From Roseovarius aestuarii (GTDB lineage: Bacteria; Pseudomonadota; Alphaproteobacteria; Rhodobacterales; Rhodobacteraceae), in contig NZ_JAIMIB010000002.1 of assembly GCF_019966515.1 (NCBI RefSeq), positions 310,001 to 374,000 of the forward strand: 64,000 nt of DNA, given 5' to 3'. Below, in pieces: positions 1-9,026 of the stretch. Made by a program: the position numbers and the translations under genes. The stretch's first letter is position 1. Every line of letters starts with the position of its first letter. The notes beneath the pieces are model-generated. The model was given only the letters and a program-made list of their open reading frames with translations. It was not told the origin of the DNA and ran no database searches.

Positions 1-549
1 ATGAATGGCCATGACGTGCTGCGACAATTGCGGCTGGCACGGATCGAGACACCGATCCTGATCCTCAGTGGGGCTGATGATACCGAGAGCAAGATCAAGG
101 GCTTCGGCTTCGGCGCCGATGATTACCTGACCAAACCGTTCCACCGCGAGGAACTGGTGGCGCGTATCCATGCGATCATCCGCCGCTCGAAGGGCCATTC
201 GCAATCGGTCATCAGGACCGGCAAAATCAACGTCAACCTGGATGCCAAGACGGTGGATGTGGACAACAAAACCGTGCATCTGACCGGCAAGGAATACCAG
301 ATGCTGGAGCTTCTGAGCCTGCGCAAGGGCACGACCCTGACCAAGGAAATGTTCCTGAACCACCTTTATGGCGGGATGGACGAGCCGGAACTGAAAATCA
401 TTGATGTGTTCATCTGCAAGCTACGCAAGAAGCTGAGCGAGGCGACGGATGGCGATAACTACATCGAAACGGTTTGGGGACGGGGCTATGTGCTGCGTGA
501 TCCCGAGCCCAACGAGATGGACGACCAACGGGTTGCGGTAGGAGCCTGA
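1..549 (+). CDS. ctrA: Cell-cycle response regulator CtrA, 3' part
   Basis: OmpR-type response regulator that in alphaproteobacteria controls cell cycle, motility and gene-transfer functions by binding DNA in the cytoplasm. The visible 182 residues hold the second half of the receiver domain (ADDYLTKPF with the conserved Thr/Lys region) and a complete C-terminal winged helix ending in [11 protein letters not shown]. CtrA proteins are about 235-240 residues, so roughly 55 N-terminal residues with the phospho-acceptor Asp lie left of the window. The ATG at base 1 is most likely internal (LPDMNGHDVL in relatives). Identification rests on the near-invariant CtrA stretch [21 protein letters not shown] terminator follows about 65 bp after the stop. 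Confidence 0.93.
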   Translation: MNGHDVLRQLRLARIETPILILSGADDTESKIKGFGFGADDYLTKPFHREELVARIHAIIRRSKGHSQSVIRTGKINVNLDAKTVDVDNKTVHLTGKEYQMLELLSLRKGTTLTKEMFLNHLYGGMDEPELKIIDVFICKLRKKLSEATDGDNYIETVWGRGYVLRDPEPNEMDDQRVAVGA

Positions 550-613
550 GCAGAACGCGCGGTTCGGACGGCAGGGCCGACCGGCGTAAACAACAAGTGG
601 GATGACCGAGAGA

Positions 614-652
614 GCCGGGTGCATGTGCGTCAAAGCACGGCACCCGGTTTTC
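614..652 (+). terminator. Rho-independent terminator of ctrA
   Basis: The arm GCCGGGTGC (614-622) pairs with GCACCCGGT (640-648), with one G-T wobble. A second small stem GTGC/GCAC sits inside, and TTTTC follows. It lies about 65 bp after the ctrA stop codon. Confidence 0.75.
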
Positions 653-1430
653 GGTTGAACGCGTTAGTTGGTCGGTTCCTGCGAAAGCCGATGCCAGATA
701 TTTCCACAGTCAGCACAGGGTGTGATGCGGTCGTGTCTTCAACCGGTTATTTCCTACGCCGCCGGAAGGAGGCATTGCTGGCGAACCCGATTTGCGCCGG
801 CTTTTCCTCTTTCGATGCGATTATATCAGGCGTGACAAGGAATGCCGTCAGCGCCACTACGATTTGCAGATATAGCTGCGCGGCACTGATATTGATGAAG
901 AATAGGCTTGGGGCAAGGCATTTTTGAACGGCCACGCCGATGCACAGGCTGGACGCAATGACGGTGGTGCTGTCTCGGCGTTTAGCGCTGGGCGGCGGGC
1001 TGTATTTTGTTCGACGCGGCAGAAAGCGAAACGATCCCCGGTCGGTTCATGGCGGCGTTCGATTTTCGCTAAGCTCGCAACGTCAATTCCGAATGGTATG
1101 TAGTGACAAAAGACATTTCGCGCGCATATTCCATACATTCAGAACATCCCGACCCGCAGGGAATACCTTTCGACATCGGCGGCAAGCGAGCGGCTTGCGA
1201 TATCGGCAAGGCGGCGGCGTCCGGAAGCGTTGACCGGTTTCTGGCTTGGCGCCTTGATCTCTATAGGCAGCTTGGTGCGATCCCCCCTTCAGGCACCGGG
1301 ATTATCAAGCCTTTCGACTGGTTGCACGCTGCTCCGGGGTGGTGGCGACGATCTTTGACGCTGACGGGATCACCATCCGGTGCCTAAGAATTTCGGTTGT
1401 ACTCACGTGGAAACCCTCCTATCACCGGCC
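653..1430. other. Gene-poor gap of about 780 bp
   Basis: I see no gene I can name here. One plus-strand frame from a GTG at 1103 to 1387 (94 codons) has no visible ribosome-binding site and no recognised domain. On the minus strand, 747 to about 980 contains a hydrophobic frame (LYLQIVVALTAFLVTP) without a convincing start; it could be the remains of a membrane protein. The right end grades into the leader of the thiamine operon, whose promoter must lie here but is not obvious. Confidence 0.4.
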
Positions 1431-1520
1431 CTACCTCGGGGTGCGTGGGCGACCGCGCTGAGATGCCTGATTGGCGAACCCGTTGAACCTGAACCGGCTA
1501 GAACCGGCGGAGGGAAGGCA
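1431..1520 (+). promoter_or_regulatory. TPP (THI-box) riboswitch
   Basis: The conserved thiamine-pyrophosphate aptamer core is present in order: CGGGGTGC (1436-1443), GCTGAGA (1456-1462), ACCCGTTGAACCTGA (from 1479) and GGCGGAGGGA (from 1506). It ends about 50 bp before thiB. Downstream, TCATCC (1528-1533) is complementary to GGATGA (1562-1567), which overlaps the Shine-Dalgarno GGAGG (1559-1563) of thiB. This suggests translational control in which TPP binding closes the ribosome site. The genes that follow are a thiamine importer, as expected. Confidence 0.93.
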
Positions 1521-1568
1521 AGCGGTTTCATCCATCCTTACCCTCTCGCGAGCCAATTGGAGGATGAC

Positions 1569-2549
1569 ATGAAACATCTGCTTTTCGCTGCGGGAATTCT
1601 GAGTGCAACATCGGCCATTGCCGCCGACAAGCCAGAACTGACCGTCTATACCTATGACAGCTTCGTTTCGGACTGGGGCCCCGGGCCGCAGGTCGAACAG
1701 GCGTTCGAGGCAACCTGTGGCTGTGATCTGAACCTCGTGGGGGTCGAGGACGGCGCCGCGCTGCTGTCGCGCATCCGGCTTGAGGGTGAAAACTCCGATG
1801 CCGACATCGTGCTCGGCCTCGACACCAACCTGATCGCCGCAGCCATGGAAACCGGCCTTTTCGCTCCGCATTCGATCAGCGCTGATTACACGCTGCCGAT
1901 CGAGTGGACCGACACCACTTTTTTACCCTACGACTGGGGCTATTTTGCCTTTGTTCATAACGCCGAAACTACTGTACCCAGCAATTTCCGGGATCTGGCT
2001 GAAAGCGACACCAAGATCCTCATTCAGGATCCGCGCTCCTCGACACCTGGTCTGGGCCTGCTGATGTGGGTCAAGGCGGCTTATGGCGATGAAACACCGG
2101 CGATCTGGGAGGGGCTTTCGGACAATATCGTGACCGTCACTAAAGGCTGGTCTGAGGCGTACGGGCTTTTCCTTGAAGGGGAGGCCGACATGGTGCTCAG
2201 CTACACCACCTCGCCCGCCTATCACCTGATCGCCGAGGAAGATGCCAGCAAGGCCGCGGCGCTTTTTGACGAAGGCCATTACATGCAGATCGAGGTTGCG
2301 GCCAAGCTCAAATCTACCGACCAGAACGCGCTTGCCGATCAGTTCCTAAACTTCATGGTCTCCGACGCCTTTCAGTCGATCATCCCCACCACCAACTGGA
2401 TGTACCCGGCTGTCACCCCCGCCAGCGGCCTGCCTGACGGGTTCGACACGCTGATCGCGCCCGAGAAATCGCTGTACCTGCCTGCTGACGAGGCTGCAGG
2501 CGCCCGCGAAGAAGCCCTGAGCGAATGGCTGGGCGCGCTCAGCCAGTAA
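1569..2549 (+). CDS. thiB: Thiamine ABC transporter, periplasmic binding protein ThiB
   Basis: Binds thiamine, its phosphates or both in the periplasm and delivers them to ThiPQ. The 326-residue protein has a signal peptide (MKHLLFAAGI..., probable cleavage after AIA at residue 18) followed by the family-typical opening ELTVYTYDSFVSDWGPGP. I chose the ATG at 1569 because it follows GGAGG at an 8-9 base spacing, creates the signal peptide and lies just after the TPP riboswitch. The open frame extends upstream through the riboswitch, but that part is not coding. The stop overlaps the start of thiP by 25 bases. Confidence 0.93.
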   Translation: MKHLLFAAGILSATSAIAADKPELTVYTYDSFVSDWGPGPQVEQAFEATCGCDLNLVGVEDGAALLSRIRLEGENSDADIVLGLDTNLIAAAMETGLFAPHSISADYTLPIEWTDTTFLPYDWGYFAFVHNAETTVPSNFRDLAESDTKILIQDPRSSTPGLGLLMWVKAAYGDETPAIWEGLSDNIVTVTKGWSEAYGLFLEGEADMVLSYTTSPAYHLIAEEDASKAAALFDEGHYMQIEVAAKLKSTDQNALADQFLNFMVSDAFQSIIPTTNWMYPAVTPASGLPDGFDTLIAPEKSLYLPADEAAGAREEALSEWLGALSQ

Positions 2550-4081
2550 ACCCTTGGCCCGGGATCAGCGCGGCTGCTCTTGTTGCCGCTCTGATCCTTG
2601 GCACGCTGGCCGCCGTCGCCCTGCGCGCCGAGGCCACGCGCGGGTTTGGTCCCGCTGACTGGTCCGCGCTGCGCTTTACCCTTAGCCAGGCGGCGCTCTC
2701 CGCAGGTCTTAGCGTGGCGCTTGCCATTCCGGTTGCCCGTGCGTTGGCTCGGCGCCGCTTCACCGGCCGCCGTCTGCTGATCGCCCTTCTGGGCGCACCG
2801 TTTATCCTGCCGGTGATCGTCGCTATCCTCGGGCTTTTGCAGGTCTTTGGCCGCGCCGGATGGGTGTCGGATCTGCTTGGGTTAATCGGGCTGCCGCCAG
2901 TCCAGATCTACGGGTTGCACGGCGTTGTGCTGGCGCATGTCTTTTTTAACCTGCCGCTGGCCACCCGACTTATCCTGCAAGGCTGGCAAGAGGTTCCATC
3001 TGAGCGCTTTCGCCTTGCGGCACAGCTGCGCTGTGAAGGGTTTGCCTTGTTTCATCTGATCGAAGCCCCAATGCTGAAACGGGTCGTGCCTGGCGCGTTG
3101 GCGGTGATTTTTGCTATTTGTCTCACCAGTTTTGCCGTCGCACTTACCCTGGGCGGTGGTCCGCGCGCGACGACAATCGAACTCGCGATCTATCAGGCCT
3201 TTACCTATGATTTCGACCTCGGCCGCGCGGCACTTCTGTCGGGGTTGCAGCTGGTGCTGACCGCCACGGCGGCCTTTGTAGCGCTCCGGCTTTCACGCGG
3301 GGATGGGTTTGGCAGCGGGCTTGATCGCGCGATCCGCCGATGGGACGGGACGGGGCGGGCGGCACGTCTGGGTGATGGCTGCTGGATCGTGCTCGCCGGT
3401 GCCTTTCTGATGCTCCCGCTGGCGTCGGTGATGATCTCAGGGCTGGGCGGGTTGATGCACCTGCCGATACAGGTCTTTCAAGCCGCGCTGGTTTCAATTG
3501 TTGTCGCTGCGGCCAGCACGGCGCTGCTTTTGGCACTGGCCCTGCCAATGGCGACGGCGATCGCCACTGGTCGTTACGGCATTGTCGAGATTACGGGCAT
3601 CCTTGGTCTTGCGGCCTCGCCACTGGTCATCGGCACCGGGCTTTTTATCCTGATCCGCCCGATGGTTGATCCGACCGCGCTGGCCTTGCCGGTGACGGCC
3701 ACGGTCAATGCAGTCATGGCGTTACCCTTTGCCCTACGCATCCTTGTGCCAGCTGCGCGTCAGTCGGTGGGTCGCTATGGGCGACTGGCGCTGTCACTTG
3801 ATATGGGGGAGCGGGCGTTCTTCACACGCATCCTCTTGCCCCGGATGCGGCCGCAGATCGGCTTTGCCGCCGGGCTTACGGCGGCGCTCTCGATGGGAGA
3901 TCTGGGCGTGATCGCGCTTTTTGCCGATGCCGAGATTGCCACCTTGCCGCTGCAGCTTTACCGCCTGATGGGTGCCTATCAGATGCAGGCTGCTGCCGGG
4001 GCGGCGCTTTTGCTTCTAATCTTGTCGATGGGCGCATTCTGGATGTTTGATCGCGGAGGCCGCTGGCATGCTGAAGCTTGA
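2525..4081 (+). CDS. thiP: Thiamine ABC transporter, permease ThiP
   Basis: Inner-membrane permease of the thiamine/TPP importer. At 518 residues it has the double-length, about 12-helix layout of ThiP, with two binding-protein-dependent transport modules (roughly residues 40-250 and 290-510). Each carries an EAA-like cytoplasmic loop, for example EAPMLKRVVPGALAV. It starts inside the end of thiB and its end overlaps thiQ, so the three genes are translationally coupled. No Shine-Dalgarno is clear at its start, consistent with coupling. The N-terminus (PWPGISAAALVAALILG) matches the normal ThiP start, so the ATG at 2525 is preferred. Confidence 0.9.
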   Translation: MAGRAQPVNPWPGISAAALVAALILGTLAAVALRAEATRGFGPADWSALRFTLSQAALSAGLSVALAIPVARALARRRFTGRRLLIALLGAPFILPVIVAILGLLQVFGRAGWVSDLLGLIGLPPVQIYGLHGVVLAHVFFNLPLATRLILQGWQEVPSERFRLAAQLRCEGFALFHLIEAPMLKRVVPGALAVIFAICLTSFAVALTLGGGPRATTIELAIYQAFTYDFDLGRAALLSGLQLVLTATAAFVALRLSRGDGFGSGLDRAIRRWDGTGRAARLGDGCWIVLAGAFLMLPLASVMISGLGGLMHLPIQVFQAALVSIVVAAASTALLLALALPMATAIATGRYGIVEITGILGLAASPLVIGTGLFILIRPMVDPTALALPVTATVNAVMALPFALRILVPAARQSVGRYGRLALSLDMGERAFFTRILLPRMRPQIGFAAGLTAALSMGDLGVIALFADAEIATLPLQLYRLMGAYQMQAAAGAALLLLILSMGAFWMFDRGGRWHAEA

Positions 4082-4760
4082 GGATATCATCATCGCCACT
4101 GGCGATTTCACGCTGGCGGCTGATCTGACTGTTGCGCCGGGCAGCAGCGTCGCCGTGATCGGCCCCTCGGGTGCGGGTAAATCCACGCTGCTTGAGGCGA
4201 TCGCCGGGTTTCGCGATCTGCGCCGGGGGCATATCTTGTGGCAGGGTCAGGACCTTACCGACCTGCCCCCCGGCAAACGCCCTGTCGCGATGCTATTTCA
4301 GGACGGTAACCTTTTTCCGCATCTTACCGCCACGCAGAATGTCGGTCTGGGCTTGCGACCAAACGGCCGGCTCACACCGTCCGAGCACGAGCAGGTCCAA
4401 TCTGCGCTTTCGCGGGTCGGGTTGGCTGATAAGGGCGCGCGCAAACCAGCGGAACTGTCTGGCGGACAGCAAAGCCGCGTCGCGCTGGCGCGGGTTCTGG
4501 TTCAGCAACGCGCCTGTCTGCTGCTTGATGAACCTTTCGCGGCCCTTGGCCCCGCGCTCAAGGCCGAGATGTTGGATCTGGTCGCCGAACTGGTATCCGA
4601 GACCGGGACTACGCTGCTGATGGTCAGTCACGAGCCTGAAGATGCCCGCCGCATCGCCGCGCAGGCGCTGCTGGTCGCCGACGGGGTGGCACATGCGCCG
4701 ATGGCCACTGCCGAGTTGCTGGACAACCCGCCGCCTGCTTTGCGCGACTATCTTGGATGA
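4068..4760 (+). CDS. thiQ: Thiamine ABC transporter, ATP-binding protein ThiQ
   Basis: ATPase subunit that powers thiamine import with ThiB and ThiP. The 230 residues contain Walker A GPSGAGKS (residues 32-39), Q-loop MLFQDGNLFPH, signature LSGGQ, Walker B LLLDEPFAALG and H-loop MVSHEPEDA. The start is the ATG at 4068, 8 bases after GGAGG (4055-4059), inside the end of thiP. An in-frame upstream start at 4047 lacks a binding site. It is the last gene of the riboswitch-controlled operon. Confidence 0.92.
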   Translation: MLKLEDIIIATGDFTLAADLTVAPGSSVAVIGPSGAGKSTLLEAIAGFRDLRRGHILWQGQDLTDLPPGKRPVAMLFQDGNLFPHLTATQNVGLGLRPNGRLTPSEHEQVQSALSRVGLADKGARKPAELSGGQQSRVALARVLVQQRACLLLDEPFAALGPALKAEMLDLVAELVSETGTTLLMVSHEPEDARRIAAQALLVADGVAHAPMATAELLDNPPPALRDYLG

Positions 4761-4866
4761 TGGTTTTTATTCAGAATGCAAATGCCGGGCCGGTATTGCC
4801 GGAATGATGGGTTCTCGGATGTTTGGGGATTGCAGCCCGGGCACGTCTTGGGGCATGTGACAGCCC

Positions 4867-5580
4867 ATGAACAACGACAGACACCCTTCCGGCGCCCCGT
4901 GGCGCAATTTCTATGGCCGTTTCAAAGGCAAGGGCTTGCGCAAGTCGCAGGAAGCGTTTCTTGATGAAGACCTCGGCAAGTTCTCTCCCGGCGCGGTGGG
5001 GTGGGACGTTAACCCGGACCGGCAACCTATTGATCTGGAGGCGTATTTCGGAGATCGCGATATCTGGCTTGAGATCGGGTTTGGCGGCGGCGAACACATG
5101 GTGCATCAGGCGGTGGCAAACCCCGGTATCGGTATCATTGGCTGTGAGCCCTACATCAACGGCGTGGCCATGCTTTTGGGCAAGATACGCGAGTCCAAGG
5201 CGCAAAATATAGCAGTTTACCCCGGTGACGTCCGTAACATGTTCGATGTCCTGCGCGAGAATTCGATCTCGCGGGCGTTTCTGCTTTATCCCGACCCCTG
5301 GCCGAAAAAACGTCATCATCGCCGCCGTTTCGTGACGTCTGAACATCTGGAACCGCTTTCGCGGGTGTTGAAGCCGGGTGCTATTTTCCGCGTGGCGACG
5401 GATATCCCGGATTATGTCCGCCAGACACTGGTCGAAGTGCCCCGTCACGGGTTCGACTGGCTTGCCGAACGCCCGGAAGACTGGCGAACCCCTTGGGATG
5501 ACTGGGTTTCCACCCGGTACGAGCAGAAAGCCCTGCGCGAAGGCCGCACGCCGCATTACCTGACGTTTCGCAAGGCCTGA
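4867..5580 (+). CDS. trmB: tRNA (guanine-N7-)-methyltransferase
   Basis: SAM-dependent enzyme that makes m7G46 in the variable loop of tRNAs. The 237-residue protein has the class I methyltransferase motif I (WLEIGFGGGEH), the TrmB sequence GCEPYINGVAMLL and the diagnostic PDPWPKKRHHRRR motif. It lies about 105 bp after thiQ and converges with dtd, leaving a 22 bp gap. The 4761-4866 leader contains short inverted repeats but no riboswitch that I recognise. Confidence 0.95.
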   Translation: MNNDRHPSGAPWRNFYGRFKGKGLRKSQEAFLDEDLGKFSPGAVGWDVNPDRQPIDLEAYFGDRDIWLEIGFGGGEHMVHQAVANPGIGIIGCEPYINGVAMLLGKIRESKAQNIAVYPGDVRNMFDVLRENSISRAFLLYPDPWPKKRHHRRRFVTSEHLEPLSRVLKPGAIFRVATDIPDYVRQTLVEVPRHGFDWLAERPEDWRTPWDDWVSTRYEQKALREGRTPHYLTFRKA

Positions 5581-5602
5581 TCAGAAATATGGTGGAAATC
5601 TG

Positions 5603-6040
5603 CTACGCCTCCATCCAGATCGTCACCGGACCGTCATTCAGCAGCTCTACCTTCATGTCCGCGCCGAATGCACCGGTCTCGACGGGCACGCCCTGTGCTG
5701 CCAGCTGTGCGGCGAAATATTCATAGAGCCGATTGCCGTCCTCGGGGCTGGCTGCCGCTGAAAATCCGGGCCGGTTGCCGCGTGAGGTATCAGCGGCAAG
5801 GGTGAACTGGCTGACCACCAGGGCGCCGCCGTCGATGTCGCGCACCGAGAGGTTCATCTTGCCGCCCTCATCCTTGAAGATCCGCAGCTTGGCGATCTTG
5901 GCCGCCAGTTGATCCGCCTGCGGCTCGCCATCGCCCTGCATTGCGCAGATCAGGATCAACAGGCCTGGCCCGGTCTGGCCGACCCTCGCGCCATCGACCG
6001 TGACGGACGCGTGGGAAACTCGTTGTAGCAGGGCACGCAT
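5603..6040 (-). CDS. dtd: D-aminoacyl-tRNA deacylase
   Basis: Hydrolyses D-aminoacyl-tRNAs (and glycyl-tRNA-Ala) as translation quality control. The 145 residues match the normal DTD length and start [17 protein letters not shown], with [18 protein letters not shown] and the C-terminal [11 protein letters not shown] region. The chosen ATG at 6040 is preceded by AGAGG; the longer frame upstream only adds unrelated residues. It is transcribed divergently from the small heat-shock gene and converges with trmB. Confidence 0.95.
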   Translation of the reverse strand: MRALLQRVSHASVTVDGARVGQTGPGLLILICAMQGDGEPQADQLAAKIAKLRIFKDEGGKMNLSVRDIDGGALVVSQFTLAADTSRGNRPGFSAAASPEDGNRLYEYFAAQLAAQGVPVETGAFGADMKVELLNDGPVTIWMEA

Positions 6041-6170
6041 GGGAACCTCTTTTCTGTCTTTCCGTGGGGCTCGCGATCGCACACCGGAGTTCGGATTTTG
6101 ACGCGTGTCAACGACGCCATCGCCGCCAATTGCTAGACTCTTCCCATCACCAAGGAAAGGATTTCTGACG

Positions 6171-6587
6171 ATGGTTGAAAAATCTCATACCGCTGGTTTG
6201 TGGCCAGCCTTTTACGAGCCGTTCCGGAATTTCGGGGCCCGTGTGGCTGATTGGCTGGCGCCGGCATCGGATGCCTCTTCGGACGACAAGGCGTACCGGA
6301 TTTCCGTGGAACTGCCGGGTGTCAAAGAAGAGGATATCGAGCTTTCAGTACATGACGGCGTGGTCTCCATCAAAGGCAAAAAACAATCTGAGCGCGAAGA
6401 GAAGGGCGACACCTGGTTCTTTTCCGAACGCCAGTTCGGGTCTTTCAGCCGCAGTTTCCGTCTGCCAGCGGATGCCGAGGGCGACAAGATAGCGGCCAGC
6501 CTGAAAGACGGTGTGCTGTCGATTTCGGTGCCGAAAAGCGCGCCTGAATTACCCGAAGCAAGGAAGGTGCAGATCACCAAAGGTTAG
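6171..6587 (+). CDS. Small heat-shock protein, Hsp20/alpha-crystallin family
   Basis: ATP-independent holdase chaperone. The 138 residues comprise a short N-terminal arm (about 1-40) and an alpha-crystallin domain (about 40-130): [28 protein letters not shown] and the closing [13 protein letters not shown]. The start at 6171 follows AAGGAAAGG. Just upstream of it (6092-6134) the sequence is AT-poor with no clear ROSE-type hairpin. The stop is 6 bp from the convergent nitroreductase gene. Confidence 0.9.
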   Translation: MVEKSHTAGLWPAFYEPFRNFGARVADWLAPASDASSDDKAYRISVELPGVKEEDIELSVHDGVVSIKGKKQSEREEKGDTWFFSERQFGSFSRSFRLPADAEGDKIAASLKDGVLSISVPKSAPELPEARKVQITKG

Positions 6588-6593
6588 CCGGGA

Positions 6594-7265
6594 TCAGCCG
6601 CGCGGGTCGTAGATTTCATCAAGCCCGGCCCGTTCGGTCCGGAAGTTGTTGGCGGGATGGTCCGGATCGGCATAGCCGAAGGAGATGGCGCAAAGGATCA
6701 GCCGAGACTTGGGCAGGTCGAAATGGTCGCGGATCATTTGCGGATAGGCCGCAACCGACGCTTGCGGGATCGTTGCCAGCCCGAGGGCAGTCGCCGCCAG
6801 AGAGAAGGCGGTGACGAAGCCACCGCAATCGAGCGCGCCATAGGCCCCGAGATCGGATTCCGAACTGATGATCGCGACATGCGGCGCGCCGAACAGGCGG
6901 AAGTTTTCAAGGCTTTGTTGGTTACGCGCGGCGCGATCGTCGCGGGCGATACCAACAGCCTCGTAAAGCTGAAAGCCACAGGTTCGGCGACGCTCGCCCG
7001 TGGCACCCGGATAGGAGCTGGGCCAGGCAAGATCCGGGTCCGGTTTTTCACTGGCGGTTTTCAGCAACGCCTCGCGAAACCGTTCGGTTTCCTGTCCGCG
7101 TGTCACGGTCGCTTGCCAGGGTTGGGCGTTGCACCATGACGGCGCACGCCCGGCGGCGGTCACGATCTGTTTGATGGTTGCGTCCGGGACCGGGTCAGAG
7201 CGGAAGGCGCGGCAACTATAGCGCGCGTGAAGCACGTCGCGGAGCGTGTCAAAATCTTTTCCCAT
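6594..7265 (-). CDS. Nitroreductase family protein
   Basis: Predicted FMN-dependent NAD(P)H oxidoreductase of the nitroreductase fold; its substrate is unknown. The 223 residues show the typical opening LHARYSCRAFRSDPVPDATI, the FMN-binding PSWCNAQPWQ segment and LAATALGLATIPQASVAAY near the C-terminal half. The ATG at 7265 is only 1 bp after the zinc-ribbon gene upstream, so the two are probably co-transcribed. It is the last gene of the minus-strand block beginning at 13326, which otherwise encodes membrane-stress-type proteins. Confidence 0.87.
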   Translation of the reverse strand: MGKDFDTLRDVLHARYSCRAFRSDPVPDATIKQIVTAAGRAPSWCNAQPWQATVTRGQETERFREALLKTASEKPDPDLAWPSSYPGATGERRRTCGFQLYEAVGIARDDRAARNQQSLENFRLFGAPHVAIISSESDLGAYGALDCGGFVTAFSLAATALGLATIPQASVAAYPQMIRDHFDLPKSRLILCAISFGYADPDHPANNFRTERAGLDEIYDPRG

Positions 7266-7266
7266 G

Positions 7267-8376
7267 TCACAGCGCGCCCTGATTGAGTGCAATGAAATAC
7301 CCGACGGTACCCGCGACGATCGCGCCGATTACAACCGCGATGGCGATCTTGATGGCCGAATAGGGGCGTTCGCCCTGTACGCGCCCGGTTCGGCCATTGA
7401 CGACGAAACGATAGGTCTTGCCCCGGTACTTGTAGGCTGCCAGCCAGACCGGCAGCAGGATGTGTTTGAAGGTCACGTCGCCGATTTCTGTCTGGATGTC
7501 GTGGATGCGTTGCCGGTCGCCGCCGATGTCGAATTTCACATCCCTTGCGATCACGCGGTCCATGTGGCGGCGCGCCTCGGTAAAGCCGTCTTCCAGCTCG
7601 ACGGTGTAACCCTCGGCCCGGAACCCAGCGAGGTATTCGGGGCGGTAGGGCTCCAGCGCGGCCAGATCCCAGGGTTCCAGCGCATCAGTAAAGCGTTTCG
7701 GCAGCGACCGCGCAGCCAGCACCAGCACATCGTCGAAGAGCCGCGCCACGCGGCCCCGGACGGCGCGCCACCGTACCTTGGCGACGCGCACATTCTGGCG
7801 CTTGCCGTCGCGCATGACAGTGCGGGTTTCGTGATAAACCGTGCCGCGTTCACCCTGATAGCTTGATTTCGTGTCGGCATCGAAGGTCCAGTAGGGCACG
7901 TAAATGCCCTGCATCTTGCGTCCCTTGCGGGCATATTCCTGCAAGCCGGTGGGGGCAAACCAAAGACTGCCCAGCCAATCCGTCATTGCCTTGCGGGCCG
8001 TTCGTTCTTCCAACGCAAAGGGCAGCAGCCCGCGGGGTTTGATATGCCGGTGGGTGCCTGTATCCGTGACCACGGGCGTGGCGCAGAACGGGCATTCGGT
8101 GGCATGAGTGTCGGCATCGAATTCGACCTGTGCGGCGCAATTGGGGCATTGGAGAACGCGGGTTTCCTCGATCTCTTCATCGGGAAGTTGCTGGCTGAGG
8201 GCTGCGCGCAGGTCCAGTTCGCGGATAGGTGCGTTCCACGGCGTGGCATGTTCGATCTCGGCGGTGTTGCCGCAATGGTCGCAGGTCAGTTGCCCGGCGC
8301 CGGGATCAAAGCGGAAATCTGACCCGCAATTGTCACAGGGAAAGCGGTGTTCCTGAAGAGGGGCGGTATCGCTCAT
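7267..8376 (-). CDS. Double zinc-ribbon membrane protein (YdjG-like)
   Basis: A 369-residue protein with two CxxC...CxxC zinc ribbons: Cys14/17/32/35 (CDNCG...CDHCG) and Cys77/80/95/98 (CPNC...CPFC). A central basic beta-rich region contains YVPYWTFDADT, and one C-terminal membrane helix lies at about 343-365. Annotation pipelines often label such proteins TFIIB-type zinc finger or primosomal protein N'-like, but no helicase motif is present. It resembles Bacillus YdjG, which also sits near an SPFH protein (YdjI), and here an SPFH gene lies two genes upstream. Molecular role unknown; a membrane-tethered adaptor is an inference. Confidence 0.75.
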   Translation of the reverse strand: MSDTAPLQEHRFPCDNCGSDFRFDPGAGQLTCDHCGNTAEIEHATPWNAPIRELDLRAALSQQLPDEEIEETRVLQCPNCAAQVEFDADTHATECPFCATPVVTDTGTHRHIKPRGLLPFALEERTARKAMTDWLGSLWFAPTGLQEYARKGRKMQGIYVPYWTFDADTKSSYQGERGTVYHETRTVMRDGKRQNVRVAKVRWRAVRGRVARLFDDVLVLAARSLPKRFTDALEPWDLAALEPYRPEYLAGFRAEGYTVELEDGFTEARRHMDRVIARDVKFDIGGDRQRIHDIQTEIGDVTFKHILLPVWLAAYKYRGKTYRFVVNGRTGRVQGERPYSAIKIAIAVVIGAIVAGTVGYFIALNQGAL

Positions 8377-8379
8377 GTC

Positions 8380-8934
8380 TCAGAGATATCGGTGAAGCGC
8401 GCGGGGCACCATGATTCGAAGCGCATTGTCACGCAGTTTGACATGGCGCCAGATGTGAAAGCCCGCGTGGACGATCGCGATCGCCGCCAGCAGGTAGAAC
8501 TCGTAGATATGGATCTGGCCGATGATGCTGTTTGATTGCGGCATGTCCATCGGCGGGGCGACAGGCACGAAACCACCTGCCTTGAGCAGTACCGCCGAGG
8601 TGAGGCCCAGGAAGAACCCGGTAAGTGCCACCCCGAACAGCCCCCAGATAAGGGTGAGATGCAGAATGCGGTGCGTTTTCCGCGCCCAGGGCGGCAGTTT
8701 CGGCCCTGGGCGGCTGGCGAGGCCACGGCGCAGATAATCCGCAGTCCAGAGAAGGGAGAGCGTGACGAAGATCAGCCCCAGCACCGAATGGAACTGAAAT
8801 GCGCCCTGGCCGAATTGCAGGATGAACGAGGGGGTCACGAAGACGAACCAGATCAGTAGTACCAACATCGTCCAATGCAACCACTTGAGCGCGGTGCGGC
8901 GGTGGGGAAGACGTTTTTTCAGGCGCTGGAACAT
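8380..8934 (-). CDS. Cytochrome b561-like membrane protein
   Basis: A 184-residue integral membrane protein with about four helices and histidines placed for two b-type hemes: LKWLHWTMLVL and QFHSVLGLIF near the N-terminus, and KTHRILHLTLIWG and IVHAGFHIWRHVKLRDN later. This fits the Ni-Fe hydrogenase b-type/cytochrome b561 superfamily. It lies 3 bp upstream of the zinc-ribbon gene, in the same direction. Function is predicted only as membrane electron transfer; no dehydrogenase partner is adjacent, though the nearby nitroreductase could be a redox partner. Confidence 0.8.
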   Translation of the reverse strand: MFQRLKKRLPHRRTALKWLHWTMLVLLIWFVFVTPSFILQFGQGAFQFHSVLGLIFVTLSLLWTADYLRRGLASRPGPKLPPWARKTHRILHLTLIWGLFGVALTGFFLGLTSAVLLKAGGFVPVAPPMDMPQSNSIIGQIHIYEFYLLAAIAIVHAGFHIWRHVKLRDNALRIMVPRALHRYL

Positions 8935-9026
8935 GTTTCAGATACGTAGGTCACGGAGAATTGGTTTCAGCCGCCGGACCGATTTTTATGTTGATCCGGT
9001 GGCACCACGAGGCGCAGGCCCGACGG

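Noticed and set aside
1103..1387. 94-codon frame starting with GTG upstream of the TPP riboswitch
   Set aside because: No ribosome-binding site or domain; noted only within the gap feature.
4761..4866. Possible regulatory RNA before trmB
   Set aside because: Only short inverted repeats; no recognised aptamer.
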